From assembly GCA_015494295.1 (NCBI GenBank), contig WGBO01000055.1, forward strand, positions 1-57,932: a stretch of 57,932 nt of DNA, given 5' to 3'. Both the position numbers and the translations under genes were made by a program. Below the pieces are notes generated by a model, which did not search any database, was not told the DNA's origin, and saw only the letters and a program-made list of their open reading frames with translations. Below, one piece after another: positions 17,824 to 26,408 of the stretch. Origin of the DNA: Gammaproteobacteria bacterium (GTDB taxonomy: Bacteria; Pseudomonadota; Gammaproteobacteria; DSM-19610). Each line of letters starts with the position of its first letter. Within the stretch, counting starts at the first letter, position 1.

Positions 17824-18321
17824 TTATTCCAGCCTGTTATTGACCCTCAGGCTGTAGAGGTGCCGTTCGGCGTCCACCAGGTGTTGGCCCCAGTGCTGGC
17901 GGAAACCCACTTCCCAGAGGTGCGCGACCTCGTCCATGCCGGCCGCCTCCAGCATGTTCAGGCCGCGCTTGAGCTCGAAATAGATATCGGTCAGGTCGTC
18001 GGCGAGGCTGCCGGAACGGTGGTCGACACCCGCCGCCGGCTCGGTCGGCTCGTCGTATTCCAGCCAGTACATGTCCAGCTCGCCGAGCTTGGCCCGCAGC
18101 TCGCTGAACAGGTCGAAACGATCATCAAAATCAGCCAGTTCCGGGGGCAGCGATGCGCCGCCGGGATCGTGCAGCGCGACGATGCCGGCGTGCAGCCTGG
18201 GCAGGATGCGTATCAGCGGCTTGAGCAAATCGGTCTGCTCGCCGCCCTGTTCGATGAGACGGCAGTACTGGCGCGCCGTTTCGATCAGTTCCTGGAACTG
18301 GACGCGTTCGGGGTCAATCAT
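17824..18321 (-). CDS. DUF5063-type protein
   Basis: The 165-residue acidic soluble protein contains [14 protein letters not shown] and [16 protein letters not shown], and ends with [27 protein letters not shown] recognise this as the DUF5063 type found in several gammaproteobacteria. Its function is unknown. It lies about 200 bp upstream of gspG on the same strand and downstream of rubredoxin. Confidence 0.6.
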   Translation of the reverse strand: MIDPERVQFQELIETARQYCRLIEQGGEQTDLLKPLIRILPRLHAGIVALHDPGGASLPPELADFDDRFDLFSELRAKLGELDMYWLEYDEPTEPAAGVDHRSGSLADDLTDIYFELKRGLNMLEAAGMDEVAHLWEVGFRQHWGQHLVDAERHLYSLRVNNRLE

Positions 18322-18403
18322 CTCCCCTCCCTGTCAACACGTGGCGACTGCAAAAACAGCGCCTTTCCAACCCAGTGTAGACGGAATCCGGGAGATTTCC
18401 CGC

Positions 18404-18577
18404 TCAGACCTCGACCATCTCGAAGTCTTCCTTGCCCGCGCCGCAATCCGGACACACCCAGTTCAGGGGCACATCCTCCCAGCGCGTGCCAGGGGCGATA
18501 CCTTCCTCGGGCAGACCTTTTTCCTCGTCGTAGATGAAACCGCAGATCACGCACATCCAGCGTTTGTATTCGCCCAT
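18404..18577 (-). CDS. Rubredoxin
   Basis: The 57-residue protein has the two CxxC iron ligands CVIC (9-12) and CPDC (42-45) separated by the typical ~30 residues, with the aromatic core residues W7, Y16, W33 and W40. Rubredoxin carries one electron on a single Fe(Cys)4 centre. The ATG at 18577 has an AAGGAGT ribosome-binding site. It is divergent from thiD. Confidence 0.95.
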   Translation of the reverse strand: MGEYKRWMCVICGFIYDEEKGLPEEGIAPGTRWEDVPLNWVCPDCGAGKEDFEMVEV

Positions 18578-18748
18578 GAACAGACTCCTTGCCAGCAATC
18601 CGAAGCCCGTATGATAGCGTCCGGCACCCAGGCACAACACCCACTACCGGTGCTACAATATGCCGCCCGGAACAAGGTGAGAACCCATGCAACGACGCCC
18701 AGGCAACCCGGCGCGCACCCGCCGCGCCGTCCCCCGGATGACCCGCTC

Positions 18749-19555
18749 ATGACCGCGCCGCACAGCCCCGTGCCGGTGGTCATGGTATTTTCCGGCAACG
18801 ACCCGAGCGGCGGCGCCGGCGTGCAGGCCGATATCGAATCGCTGATCAGCCAAGGCTGCCACACCACGCCGGTGATCACCACGCTCACCATCCAGGACAC
18901 GCGCGACATTTCCGGCTACACGCCGCTGGACGCCGCGCTGATCGCGGAACAGGCGCGTGCGGTGCTGGAAGACATGCCGGTCAGCGCCTTCAAGCTCGGA
19001 CTGCTGGGCAGCGTCGAGGCCATCGAGGCGGTGCACGCCATCCTCGCCGACTACCCGGAGATTCCGGTGGTCACCGACCCGGTGCTGGCCACCGGCGGCG
19101 GCACCCTGCTCGCCGACGACGGCGTCATCGAGGCCATCAACGAACTGCTGCTGCCGCAGACCACGGTCCTCACTCCCAACAGCAACGAGGCGCGGCTGCT
19201 GGCGCCCGAGGCCGACTCGCTGGGCGCCTGCGCCATGGCCCTGCTGGACCGCGGCGCCGAGTTCGTGCTGGTCACCGGCACCCACGAGAACACCCCGACG
19301 GTGGTCAATTCGCTGTACAGCAATCACCGCCTCATCGAAACCTTCGAATGGGACCGCCTGGAAGGCGAATTCCACGGCTCCGGCTGCACCCTGGCGGCCA
19401 GTGTCGCCGGCCTGCTGGCGCAGGGCATGGAGCCCTTCTCGGCCGTCCACGAGGCACAGGAGTACACCTGGCAGACACTGGCCGAGGGTTACCGCATCGG
19501 CATGGGGCAGCGGCTGCCCAACCGCCTGTTCTGGGCGCGCGAGGAACAGGGTTGA
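18749..19555 (+). CDS. thiD: Hydroxymethylpyrimidine/phosphomethylpyrimidine kinase ThiD
   Basis: The 268-residue ribokinase-family protein has VFSGNDPSGGAGVQADI at the N-terminus, TDPVLATGGG in the middle and the late catalytic FHGSGCTLAASVAGLLA. ThiD phosphorylates HMP and HMP-P to HMP-PP for thiamine synthesis. The ATG at 18749 is chosen; an ATG at 18739 is out of frame. It overlaps thiE by 4 nt, so the two are translationally coupled. Confidence 0.92.
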   Translation: MTAPHSPVPVVMVFSGNDPSGGAGVQADIESLISQGCHTTPVITTLTIQDTRDISGYTPLDAALIAEQARAVLEDMPVSAFKLGLLGSVEAIEAVHAILADYPEIPVVTDPVLATGGGTLLADDGVIEAINELLLPQTTVLTPNSNEARLLAPEADSLGACAMALLDRGAEFVLVTGTHENTPTVVNSLYSNHRLIETFEWDRLEGEFHGSGCTLAASVAGLLAQGMEPFSAVHEAQEYTWQTLAEGYRIGMGQRLPNRLFWAREEQG

Positions 19556-20175
19556 AGGCAGGCCTGCGCGGGCTGTACGTCATCACCGACGCCGCCTTGC
19601 AAGCACCGCAGCAACTGGGCGAGCGCGTGCGTCAGGCCCTCGAGGGCGGCGCGCGGCTGGTACAATACCGCGACAAGTCGAACCACGCGGCGCGGCGCCA
19701 GCGCCAGGCGCGCGAACTGCTGGAGCTGTGCAACCGCCACGGCGCGCGGCTGATCATCAACGACGACGTGGCGCTGGCCGCGGCGACCGGCGCGCACGGC
19801 GTGCACCTCGGCCGCGACGATCCGGCCATCGACACGGCGCGCGAGCGGCTGGGTGAAGCGGCCATCATCGGCGTATCCTGCTACGACCAGTGGCCGCTGG
19901 CGCAACGGGCGGTTGACGCCGGCGCGGACTACATCGCGTTCGGACGCTTCTTCCCCTCGCGCACCAAGCCCGACGCCGTGCAAGCCGACATTGCGCTGCT
20001 GCGACGGGCGCGGCGCGAACTCGAAATCCCGGTGGCGGCCATTGGCGGCATCACCGCCGACAAGGGGGCCGCGCTGGTGGCCGCCGGCGCCGACCTGCTG
20101 GCGGTGGTGCACGATGTATTCGCGGCCGGCGATGTGTATGCTGCCGCACGGCGTTACCAGAAATTATTCAGTTAA
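19552..20175 (+). CDS. thiE: Thiamine-phosphate synthase ThiE
   Basis: The 207-residue TIM-barrel protein has ARLVQYRDKS, the substrate-binding LIINDDVALA, GVHLGRDD and the phosphate-binding VAAIGGI. ThiE joins HMP-PP with thiazole phosphate to make thiamine phosphate. The start appears to be TTG at 19552, overlapping the thiD stop. An upstream extension of the same open frame overlaps thiD and is not coding. Confidence 0.92.
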   Translation: MKAGLRGLYVITDAALQAPQQLGERVRQALEGGARLVQYRDKSNHAARRQRQARELLELCNRHGARLIINDDVALAAATGAHGVHLGRDDPAIDTARERLGEAAIIGVSCYDQWPLAQRAVDAGADYIAFGRFFPSRTKPDAVQADIALLRRARRELEIPVAAIGGITADKGAALVAAGADLLAVVHDVFAAGDVYAAARRYQKLFS

Positions 20176-20187
20176 AGGAATCACGGC

Positions 20188-21471
20188 ATGAGCAAGTCGG
20201 AAGAACTTTTCAGGCGCGCGCAGAAGGTTATCCCGGGCGGCGTAAATTCCCCGGTACGGGCGTTCAGGGGGGTCGGTGGCGACCCGGTCTTCTTCACCCG
20301 CGGCGAGGGCGCCTGGCTGTATGACGCCGACGGCAAGCGCTATGTCGACTACGTAGGTTCCTGGGGTCCGATGATCGCCGGCCACTGCCACCCCGACGTG
20401 GTGCGCGCGGTGCAGGAAAGCGCGGCCAATGGCCTGGGCTTCGGCGCCCCCACGGAAATCGAGACGCAGATGGCGGAACTGCTGTGCGAGATGGTGCCGT
20501 CGCTGGAGATGGTGCGCATGGTCAGCTCCGGCACCGAGGCGACCATGAGCGCCATCCGCCTGGCGCGCGGCTTCACCGGCCGCGACAAGATCGTGAAATT
20601 CGAGGGCTGCTACCACGGCCATTCGGACTCGCTGCTGGTAAAAGCCGGCTCCGGCGCGCTGACCCTGGGCGTGCCCACCTCGCCGGGCGTGCCCGCCGAT
20701 CTCGCGCAGCACACCATCACCCTTGCCTACAACGACCCCGAACAGGTGCGCGCCGCGTTCGCCGAAATCGGCGACCAGGTGGCCGCCATCATCGTCGAAC
20801 CCATCGCCGGCAACATGAACTGCATCCCGCCCGCCGACGGTTTCCTGCAAACCCTGCGCGAGGTCTGTGACCGTCACGGCAGCGTCCTGATCTTCGACGA
20901 AGTGATGACCGGTTTCCGCGTCGCCCCCGGCGGCGCCCAGCAACTGTATGGCGTCACGCCGGACCTCACCACGCTCGGCAAGGTGGTCGGCGGCGGTCTG
21001 CCGGTGGGCGCTTTCGGCGGCCGCCGCGACATCATGGAGCACATCGCTCCGACCGGCCCCGTGTACCAGGCCGGTACACTATCGGGCAACCCGGTGGCCA
21101 TGGCCGCCGGGCTGGCGACCCTGTCGCTGGTGCGCGAGCCCGGTTTCCACGACGGCCTCGACCGGCGCGCCCGGCAACTGGTGGACGGCATGAAGAGCCG
21201 CGCCCGGGCAGCCGGCATCGGCCTCGCCAGCAACCAGGTCGGCGGCATGTTCGGGCTGTTCTTCACCGACGCCGAACGGGTCAGCGACTTCGCCGGCGTC
21301 AACGCCTGCGACCTGGCGCGCTTCCAGGCCTTCTTCCACGCCATGCTGGAGCGCGGCGTGTACCTGGCGCCGTCGGCCTTCGAGGCCGGCTTCGTGTCGT
21401 CGGCCCACGACGAGGCGGCCATACAGGCCACCCTGGACGCGGCGGAACAGGCCTTCGCCACGCTGGACTGA
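20188..21471 (+). CDS. hemL: Glutamate-1-semialdehyde 2,1-aminomutase HemL
   Basis: The 427-residue class-III aminotransferase-fold enzyme has [10 protein letters not shown] at the N-terminus, [16 protein letters not shown] for phosphate binding, [10 protein letters not shown], and the PLP lysine in [18 protein letters not shown]. HemL converts glutamate-1-semialdehyde to 5-aminolevulinate, the C5 route to tetrapyrroles. It starts 12 nt after thiE, with a GGAA-type ribosome-binding site. Confidence 0.95.
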   Translation: MSKSEELFRRAQKVIPGGVNSPVRAFRGVGGDPVFFTRGEGAWLYDADGKRYVDYVGSWGPMIAGHCHPDVVRAVQESAANGLGFGAPTEIETQMAELLCEMVPSLEMVRMVSSGTEATMSAIRLARGFTGRDKIVKFEGCYHGHSDSLLVKAGSGALTLGVPTSPGVPADLAQHTITLAYNDPEQVRAAFAEIGDQVAAIIVEPIAGNMNCIPPADGFLQTLREVCDRHGSVLIFDEVMTGFRVAPGGAQQLYGVTPDLTTLGKVVGGGLPVGAFGGRRDIMEHIAPTGPVYQAGTLSGNPVAMAAGLATLSLVREPGFHDGLDRRARQLVDGMKSRARAAGIGLASNQVGGMFGLFFTDAERVSDFAGVNACDLARFQAFFHAMLERGVYLAPSAFEAGFVSSAHDEAAIQATLDAAEQAFATLD

Positions 21472-21477
21472 ACGACA

Positions 21478-21505
21478 CCGGGACGGCACGGACCTGCCGT
21501 CCCGG
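21478..21505 (+). terminator. GC-rich hairpin after hemL
   Basis: CCGGGACGGCA (21478-21488) pairs perfectly with TGCCGTCCCGG (21495-21505) around a 6-nt loop, 6 nt after the hemL stop. There is no U-tract, so it may act as a 3' stabiliser or a weak attenuator rather than a complete intrinsic terminator. Confidence 0.5.
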
Positions 21506-21555
21506 CCGCGCCCCGCCGGGCGCAACACGCCCAACCCGTGAACGAATAACAAGAC

Positions 21556-23592
21556 ATGGAAACGCTGTTCACCCAACTGCTGGAATGGATGCAGGCCCAC
21601 CCCAACTGGGCGGGCTTCATCGTGCTGGTGGTGTCGGCGCTGGAATCGTTGCTGGTGGTGGGCCTGTTCGTGCCCGGCACCGTGGTCATGTTCGGCATGG
21701 GCGCGATGATCGCGGCAGGCGGCATGTCGCTGTACCCGACCCTGGTGTGGGCGGCAGTGGGTGCAATAATCGGCGACGGCATCAGCTACCTGATCGGCCG
21801 CCACTACCACCAGCAACTGCGCGTCATCTGGCCGTTCCGCAAGTACCCCGGCATGATCAGCCGCGGCGTCGACTTCTTCCACCGTCACGGCGGCAAGAGC
21901 ATCGTGCTGGCGCGTTTCGTGGGTCCGGTGCGGCCGTTGCTGCCGGCGGTGGCGGGCATGCTCGACATGCCGCCGCTGCGCTTCTTCGCGGTCAACGCGC
22001 TGTCCGCGGTGGTGTGGGCGCCGGCCTACATTCTGCCGGGCATGCTGTTCGGCGCCTCGCTGGGCGTGGCCGCGGAGATCGCCGGCCGCCTGGCGCTGCT
22101 GCTGATCGTGCTGGTGGCGCTGCTGTGGTTCTCCTGGTGGCTGGTGCGGCGCATCGCCCGCAGCTTCCAGCCGCACGCGGAGAGCGTGCAGATGCGCATC
22201 CTCGACTGGGCACGCCGCCACCCGGCCTTCGAGCCCATGGCCGCCGCCCTGCTCGACCCGGAACACCCGGAGGCGCGCGGCATGTCGGTGCTTTCCGGCC
22301 TGCTGCTGATCGCCAGCTGGACGCTGTTCACCATTCCCCGCCACATCACCGAGAACAACCTGTTCGCCAACATCGACCTGTACCTGTTCAACGCCCTGCA
22401 ATCGCTACGCACCCCGCTTGGCGACAAGCTGATGGTGATCATCACGCAACTGGGCGACAGCGAGGTGCTGTACGGTTTCACCGCGCTGCTCGGCCTGTGG
22501 CTGATGTGGCGCCGCAACTGGCGCATGGTGGCGCACTGGGTGATCGCGGTGGCGGCGGTGGCGCTGCTCACCTGGGCGCTGAAACTGCATACCGGCGTCG
22601 CCCGGCCGCCGCTGCTCGATACCTCGGCCATGAGCTACGCCTTCCCCAGCATGCACGCCGCCCTGTCGGTCGCGGTGTATGGCTTCCTGGCCGTCGCCAT
22701 CGCCCGCGAACTGCGCGGCTACTGGCACTGGGTGCCCTATTCGCTGACCGTGTTCCTGGTGGTGTCAATCGGCTTCTCGCGCCTGTACCTGGGCGCTCAC
22801 TGGCTGTCCGACATCCTCGCCGGCTGGAGCCTGGGCCTGATCTGGGTCGCCACCATGGGCATCGCCTACCGCCATCATCCGGCGCCTTCACTGCACGTGC
22901 GCAGCCTGGCTCCCTTGTCGCTGCTGGTGCTGTTCTCGGTCGCCACCCTGCACAGCAGCCGCTCGCTGCAACAGGACCTCGCCTTCTACCAGCCATCGCG
23001 CCCGGAACCGGTGGCGATAACCCGCGCCGACTGGCTGGACCACACCTGGCGCACGCTGCCGGCGTTTCGCGACGATCTCGAAGGCCGCCACCACCACCCG
23101 CTCACCGTGCAGTGGATGGGCAGCCTGGAGATGCTGCGCGCGGTGCTGGAAGCCAATGGCTGGGAAACGCCGACCGGTTCCGGCGTGATCGGGCTGGCCG
23201 ACTTCTTCAACAGCGAGGCCGGCATCGACGACATGCCCATCCTGCCGCAACTGCACCGCGGCCAGCCGCAAAAACTGCTGATGGTCCGCCACGTGCCGGA
23301 CGGTTCGCGCCTCCTTACCGTGCGCCTGTGGGAAAGCGGGTATTACAACCCGGAGGAAGATACCATGCTGTGGATCGGCAGCGCCTCGTCGCTGGTCATC
23401 GAGGACCGCTTCCGGCTGCTGCGATTCCTGCGCACCGACATCGATTTCAACGCCCCGCTGCGCCAGTTCGCGGCCGACCTCGACGGTCTGCAACGGCTGC
23501 ACGCGCGACGCAGCGAGGCCGTGACCACCGACGCCGACGTGGACTGGGACGGCACCGTGCTACTGGTCACTCCGCCCGCGCTCGGCGACTGA
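21556..23592 (+). CDS. DedA / PAP2 phosphatase / LssY-type fusion membrane protein
   Basis: The 678-residue protein combines three modules. The N-terminal ~200 residues are DedA-like (FVPGTVVMFGMGAMIAAGG and ARFVGPVRPLLPAVAGM). The middle (about 240-450) is a PAP2 phosphatase with KLHTGVARPP, SYAFPSMHAAL and FSRLYLGAHWLSDILAGW, which hold the catalytic His residues. The C-terminal ~200 residues are LssY-like (RADWLDHTWRTLPAFRDDLEGR). DedA proteins are implicated in flipping undecaprenyl phosphate and PAP2 enzymes dephosphorylate lipid pyrophosphates, so a role in lipid-carrier recycling is a reasonable inference. Confidence 0.85.
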   Translation: METLFTQLLEWMQAHPNWAGFIVLVVSALESLLVVGLFVPGTVVMFGMGAMIAAGGMSLYPTLVWAAVGAIIGDGISYLIGRHYHQQLRVIWPFRKYPGMISRGVDFFHRHGGKSIVLARFVGPVRPLLPAVAGMLDMPPLRFFAVNALSAVVWAPAYILPGMLFGASLGVAAEIAGRLALLLIVLVALLWFSWWLVRRIARSFQPHAESVQMRILDWARRHPAFEPMAAALLDPEHPEARGMSVLSGLLLIASWTLFTIPRHITENNLFANIDLYLFNALQSLRTPLGDKLMVIITQLGDSEVLYGFTALLGLWLMWRRNWRMVAHWVIAVAAVALLTWALKLHTGVARPPLLDTSAMSYAFPSMHAALSVAVYGFLAVAIARELRGYWHWVPYSLTVFLVVSIGFSRLYLGAHWLSDILAGWSLGLIWVATMGIAYRHHPAPSLHVRSLAPLSLLVLFSVATLHSSRSLQQDLAFYQPSRPEPVAITRADWLDHTWRTLPAFRDDLEGRHHHPLTVQWMGSLEMLRAVLEANGWETPTGSGVIGLADFFNSEAGIDDMPILPQLHRGQPQKLLMVRHVPDGSRLLTVRLWESGYYNPEEDTMLWIGSASSLVIEDRFRLLRFLRTDIDFNAPLRQFAADLDGLQRLHARRSEAVTTDADVDWDGTVLLVTPPALGD

Positions 23593-23749
23593 CTTCCTCC
23601 GCCAGCAACTCCCGATAGAGCACCTCCGGCCGTTCCGCGCCGTCGTCGATCTCCAGCAGGCATTGCTTGTCGGCCAACGGCAACAGGCCGTCGGGGAACC
23701 GCACCGTATTGAGCGGGAACAGCGAAAGATCGTGCGAGTCGAGGGGCAC
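23567..23749 (-). pseudogene. LON substrate-binding-domain protein with internal deletion
   Basis: The 60-residue open frame begins DLSLFPLNTVRFPDG, the hallmark start of small LON-N-domain proteins of ~190 residues. It then jumps at LLPLADK directly to KQCLLEIDDGAERPEVLYRELL, which matches the usual C-terminal end of that family (LLPxADxxKxxLLxIDD). About 130 residues of the domain are missing while the frame stays open. The LLPL sequence occurs at both junction sides in the family, so deletion between short repeats is likely. The 3' end overlaps the convergent DedA-fusion gene by 26 nt. Confidence 0.6.
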
Positions 23750-23762
23750 GCCGGGCGCGCAC

Positions 23763-24389
23763 TCAGCCGCCGTCGTCCAGCGGCTCGCCCCAGCGCGGCG
23801 ACAGGCTGTTGTCGATACCGAGCTGGTCGAGGATGCGCGCCACCACGAAGTCGACCAGGTCGCCGATACTCTGCGCGCCCTGGTAGAAACCGGGGTTGGG
23901 CGGCATGATCACCACACCGAGCCGCGCCAGCTTGAGCATGTTCTCCAGGTGGATTGCGGAAAACGGCATCTCGCGCGGCACCAGCACCAGCTTGCGCCCT
24001 TCCTTGATGACCACATCGGCGGCGCGCTCGATCAGGTTGTTGCTGGTGCCGGCGGCAATGGAGGCCAGAGTGCCGGTGGTGCAGGGACACACCACCATGG
24101 CGCGCGGCGCGCTCGAACCGCTGGCCAGCGGCGCGGTCCATTCCTCGCGGCCGAACACCCGCAAGAGGCTCGCGTCGAATCCGTAGCGTTCCGCCAGCAC
24201 ACGGCGAACTTCCGCGCCGCGCCCGGGCAGCTTCAGGTCGGTTTCCATGCTGATCACCACCTGCGCCGGCGCCGACACCATCAGGTCCACGCGCTGGCCG
24301 CCGCACAGCATCACCTCCAGCAGGCGCAGGGCGTAGGGCATGCCGGACGCGCCGGTGAGCGCGACCGCGTATGGCGTGTCATCACGCAT
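23763..24389 (-). CDS. ubiX: Flavin prenyltransferase UbiX
   Basis: The 208-residue flavoprotein opens with YAVALTGASGMPYALRLLE (FMN phosphate loop). It has VVCPCTTGTLASIAAGTSNNLIERAADV and VLVPREMPFSAIHLENM, the UbiX hallmarks. It makes prenylated FMN for the UbiD decarboxylase in ubiquinone synthesis. The ATG at 24389 overlaps the mpl stop by 8 nt; an upstream in-frame start would lie deep within mpl. Confidence 0.93.
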   Translation of the reverse strand: MRDDTPYAVALTGASGMPYALRLLEVMLCGGQRVDLMVSAPAQVVISMETDLKLPGRGAEVRRVLAERYGFDASLLRVFGREEWTAPLASGSSAPRAMVVCPCTTGTLASIAAGTSNNLIERAADVVIKEGRKLVLVPREMPFSAIHLENMLKLARLGVVIMPPNPGFYQGAQSIGDLVDFVVARILDQLGIDNSLSPRWGEPLDDGG

Positions 24390-25752
24390 GACGGCCCTCC
24401 TCCAGGGCGGCCAGCAACTTGTCGTGGATGCCGCCAAAGCCGCCGTTGCTCATCACCACCAGCCGGTCGCCGGGACGCGCGGACGCCACCACCGACGCCA
24501 CCAGCGCATCGAGGTCGGCCTCGACATGCACCGGCCGGGTCACGCACGCCGCCACCGTCTCCAGGTCCCAGTCGAGGTCGGCGGGGCGGAACAGCCACAC
24601 CGCGTCGGCGTCGGACAGGGCGCGCCCCAGCACCTCGCGGTGCACGCCCATGCGCATGGTGTTGGAACGCGGCTCCAGCACCGCCAGCACCCGCCCCTCG
24701 CCATGACGGCGCAGGCCCTGCAGGGTGGTGGCGATGGCGGTGGGATGGTGCGCAAAATCGTCGTAGACCGTCACACCCGCCACTTCGCCGCGTACTTCCA
24801 GGCGGCGCTTGACGCCGGCGAAGTCCCCCAGCGCCTCGATGGCCCGCGCCACCGGCACACCGGCGTGACGGGCGGCGGCGATGGCCGACAGGGCATTGTG
24901 AACATTGTGCTCACCGAGTTGCGTCCAGGCCACCTCGCCCTGCGGCTGGCCGTCCAGCAACACCGTGAAACGGCTGCCGTCGGCCTCCAGCAGCCGGGCC
25001 TGCCAGCGCGCCGGGAAGGTGCCCACCGACACGGTTTCCTCGGGCGTCCAGCACCCCATTTCCAGCACCTCTGCAAGGTTGGCGTCGTTGGCGTTCACCA
25101 CCAGCAGGCCGCTGCCCGGCACGATGCGCACCAGGTGGTGGAACTGGCGCTGGATGGCCGCCAGGTCGGGGAAAATGTCGGCGTGGTCGAACTCCAGGTT
25201 GTTCAGCACCAGGGTGCGCGGCCGGTAGTGGACGAACTTGGAGCGCTTGTCGAAGAAGGCGGTGTCGTATTCGTCCGCCTCCACCACGAAGAACGGCGAC
25301 TCGCCGAGGCGCGCGGAAACGCCGAAGTTGCCGGGCACACCGCCGATCAGGAAACCGGGAGCCAGGCCGGCGTGCTCCAGTATCCAGGCGAGCATGCTGG
25401 CGGTACTGGTCTTGCCGTGGGTGCCGGCGACCGCCAGCACCCAGCGATCCTGCAACAGGTGGCCCTCCAGCCACTGCGGCCCGGAGGTGTAGCGCAGGCC
25501 GCGGTCGAGCATGAACTCGACCGCCGGATTGCCGCGACTCATGGCATTGCCGACCACCACCTGGCCAGGTGGCGGGTCGAGATGATCCGCCCGGTAGCCC
25601 TCCATGAGGGTGATGCCCTGTGCGCGCAACTGATCGCTCATCGGCGGGTAGACGTTGGCGTCGGAGCCTTCGACCTCGAAACCGGCCTGGCGCGCCAGTA
25701 TCGCCAGCCCGCCCATGAAAGTGCCGCATATGCCCAGTATGTGTAGCTTCAT
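24382..25752 (-). CDS. mpl: UDP-MurNAc:L-alanyl-gamma-D-glutamyl-meso-DAP ligase Mpl
   Basis: The 456-residue Mur-ligase-family protein begins MKLHILGICGTFMGGLAILA and has the ATP loop AGTHGKTSTASMLA. DFAHHPTAI near 310 matches the Mpl/MurC family. Mpl reattaches recycled murein tripeptide to UDP-MurNAc in peptidoglycan recycling. The GICGTFMGGLA opening separates it from MurC. It is followed by ubiX and preceded by a small membrane protein 16 nt upstream. Confidence 0.93.
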   Translation of the reverse strand: MKLHILGICGTFMGGLAILARQAGFEVEGSDANVYPPMSDQLRAQGITLMEGYRADHLDPPPGQVVVGNAMSRGNPAVEFMLDRGLRYTSGPQWLEGHLLQDRWVLAVAGTHGKTSTASMLAWILEHAGLAPGFLIGGVPGNFGVSARLGESPFFVVEADEYDTAFFDKRSKFVHYRPRTLVLNNLEFDHADIFPDLAAIQRQFHHLVRIVPGSGLLVVNANDANLAEVLEMGCWTPEETVSVGTFPARWQARLLEADGSRFTVLLDGQPQGEVAWTQLGEHNVHNALSAIAAARHAGVPVARAIEALGDFAGVKRRLEVRGEVAGVTVYDDFAHHPTAIATTLQGLRRHGEGRVLAVLEPRSNTMRMGVHREVLGRALSDADAVWLFRPADLDWDLETVAACVTRPVHVEADLDALVASVVASARPGDRLVVMSNGGFGGIHDKLLAALEEGRHA

Positions 25753-25768
25753 TCCGTTTCCAGTCCGT

Positions 25769-26302
25769 TCAACCCTGCGCCTGCGGAAACAGGGTTTCGA
25801 TCATGCCGATCGCCAGCGCCGCATGCAGGCCGGCAAGCATCAGGCCGACCCCGTAGCGGGTCGACAGCGCATGGCGGAAAATGTGCGCCTGCACGCTGAT
25901 GCCCCAGGCCAGCAGCATCAGCCAGAGCAGCACCAGGTCCGCCATCGGCTCATCGTTGCGGTGCGCGGCGGCTGCCCGCTCCACCAGTGGCAGGGCCACC
26001 AGCCCGAGTATCATGCCGGTTCCCGCCAGTGAAGTCAGCGTTTGCGGATAACGCCGCGCGTGGCCCGTCACCCGCAGCAGCAGCCAGGCGAACACCAGCA
26101 TCAGCAGCGTGTCCACCAGCGTCATGGCCAGCGACACGCGCAAGCCGGAACTGGCGCTGGCCTGCACCAGGTCGACCAGCATGTAGCCGGCCAGGGCCAG
26201 CCACAGGGCGTCGAGCGACGCCGGGTCGTCCTGCGGCGCGCGCCGCAACAGGGCCTGCTGCAACCAGGACCACAGGCAGTCCCGTACTTGCCTTATGTCC
26301 AT
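25769..26302 (-). CDS. Hypothetical membrane protein
   Basis: The 177-residue protein has four to five predicted transmembrane helices (about 33-50, 58-78, 90-106, 122-140 and 148-168) and an N-terminal amphipathic region. I do not recognise a family. The short spacing to mpl suggests co-transcription. YIP1-like small membrane proteins are one possibility, but no diagnostic motif is visible. Confidence 0.6.
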   Translation of the reverse strand: MDIRQVRDCLWSWLQQALLRRAPQDDPASLDALWLALAGYMLVDLVQASASSGLRVSLAMTLVDTLLMLVFAWLLLRVTGHARRYPQTLTSLAGTGMILGLVALPLVERAAAAHRNDEPMADLVLLWLMLLAWGISVQAHIFRHALSTRYGVGLMLAGLHAALAIGMIETLFPQAQG

Positions 26303-26408
26303 CCAGCGTCCCGTTCTTTACAAGTTATTCGCACGCGATTATGTTTAACCCGAACAGCAATCCCGCGACACCTTACGGGATCGCCCGATAACGATAAAGG
26401 TGGGATCC

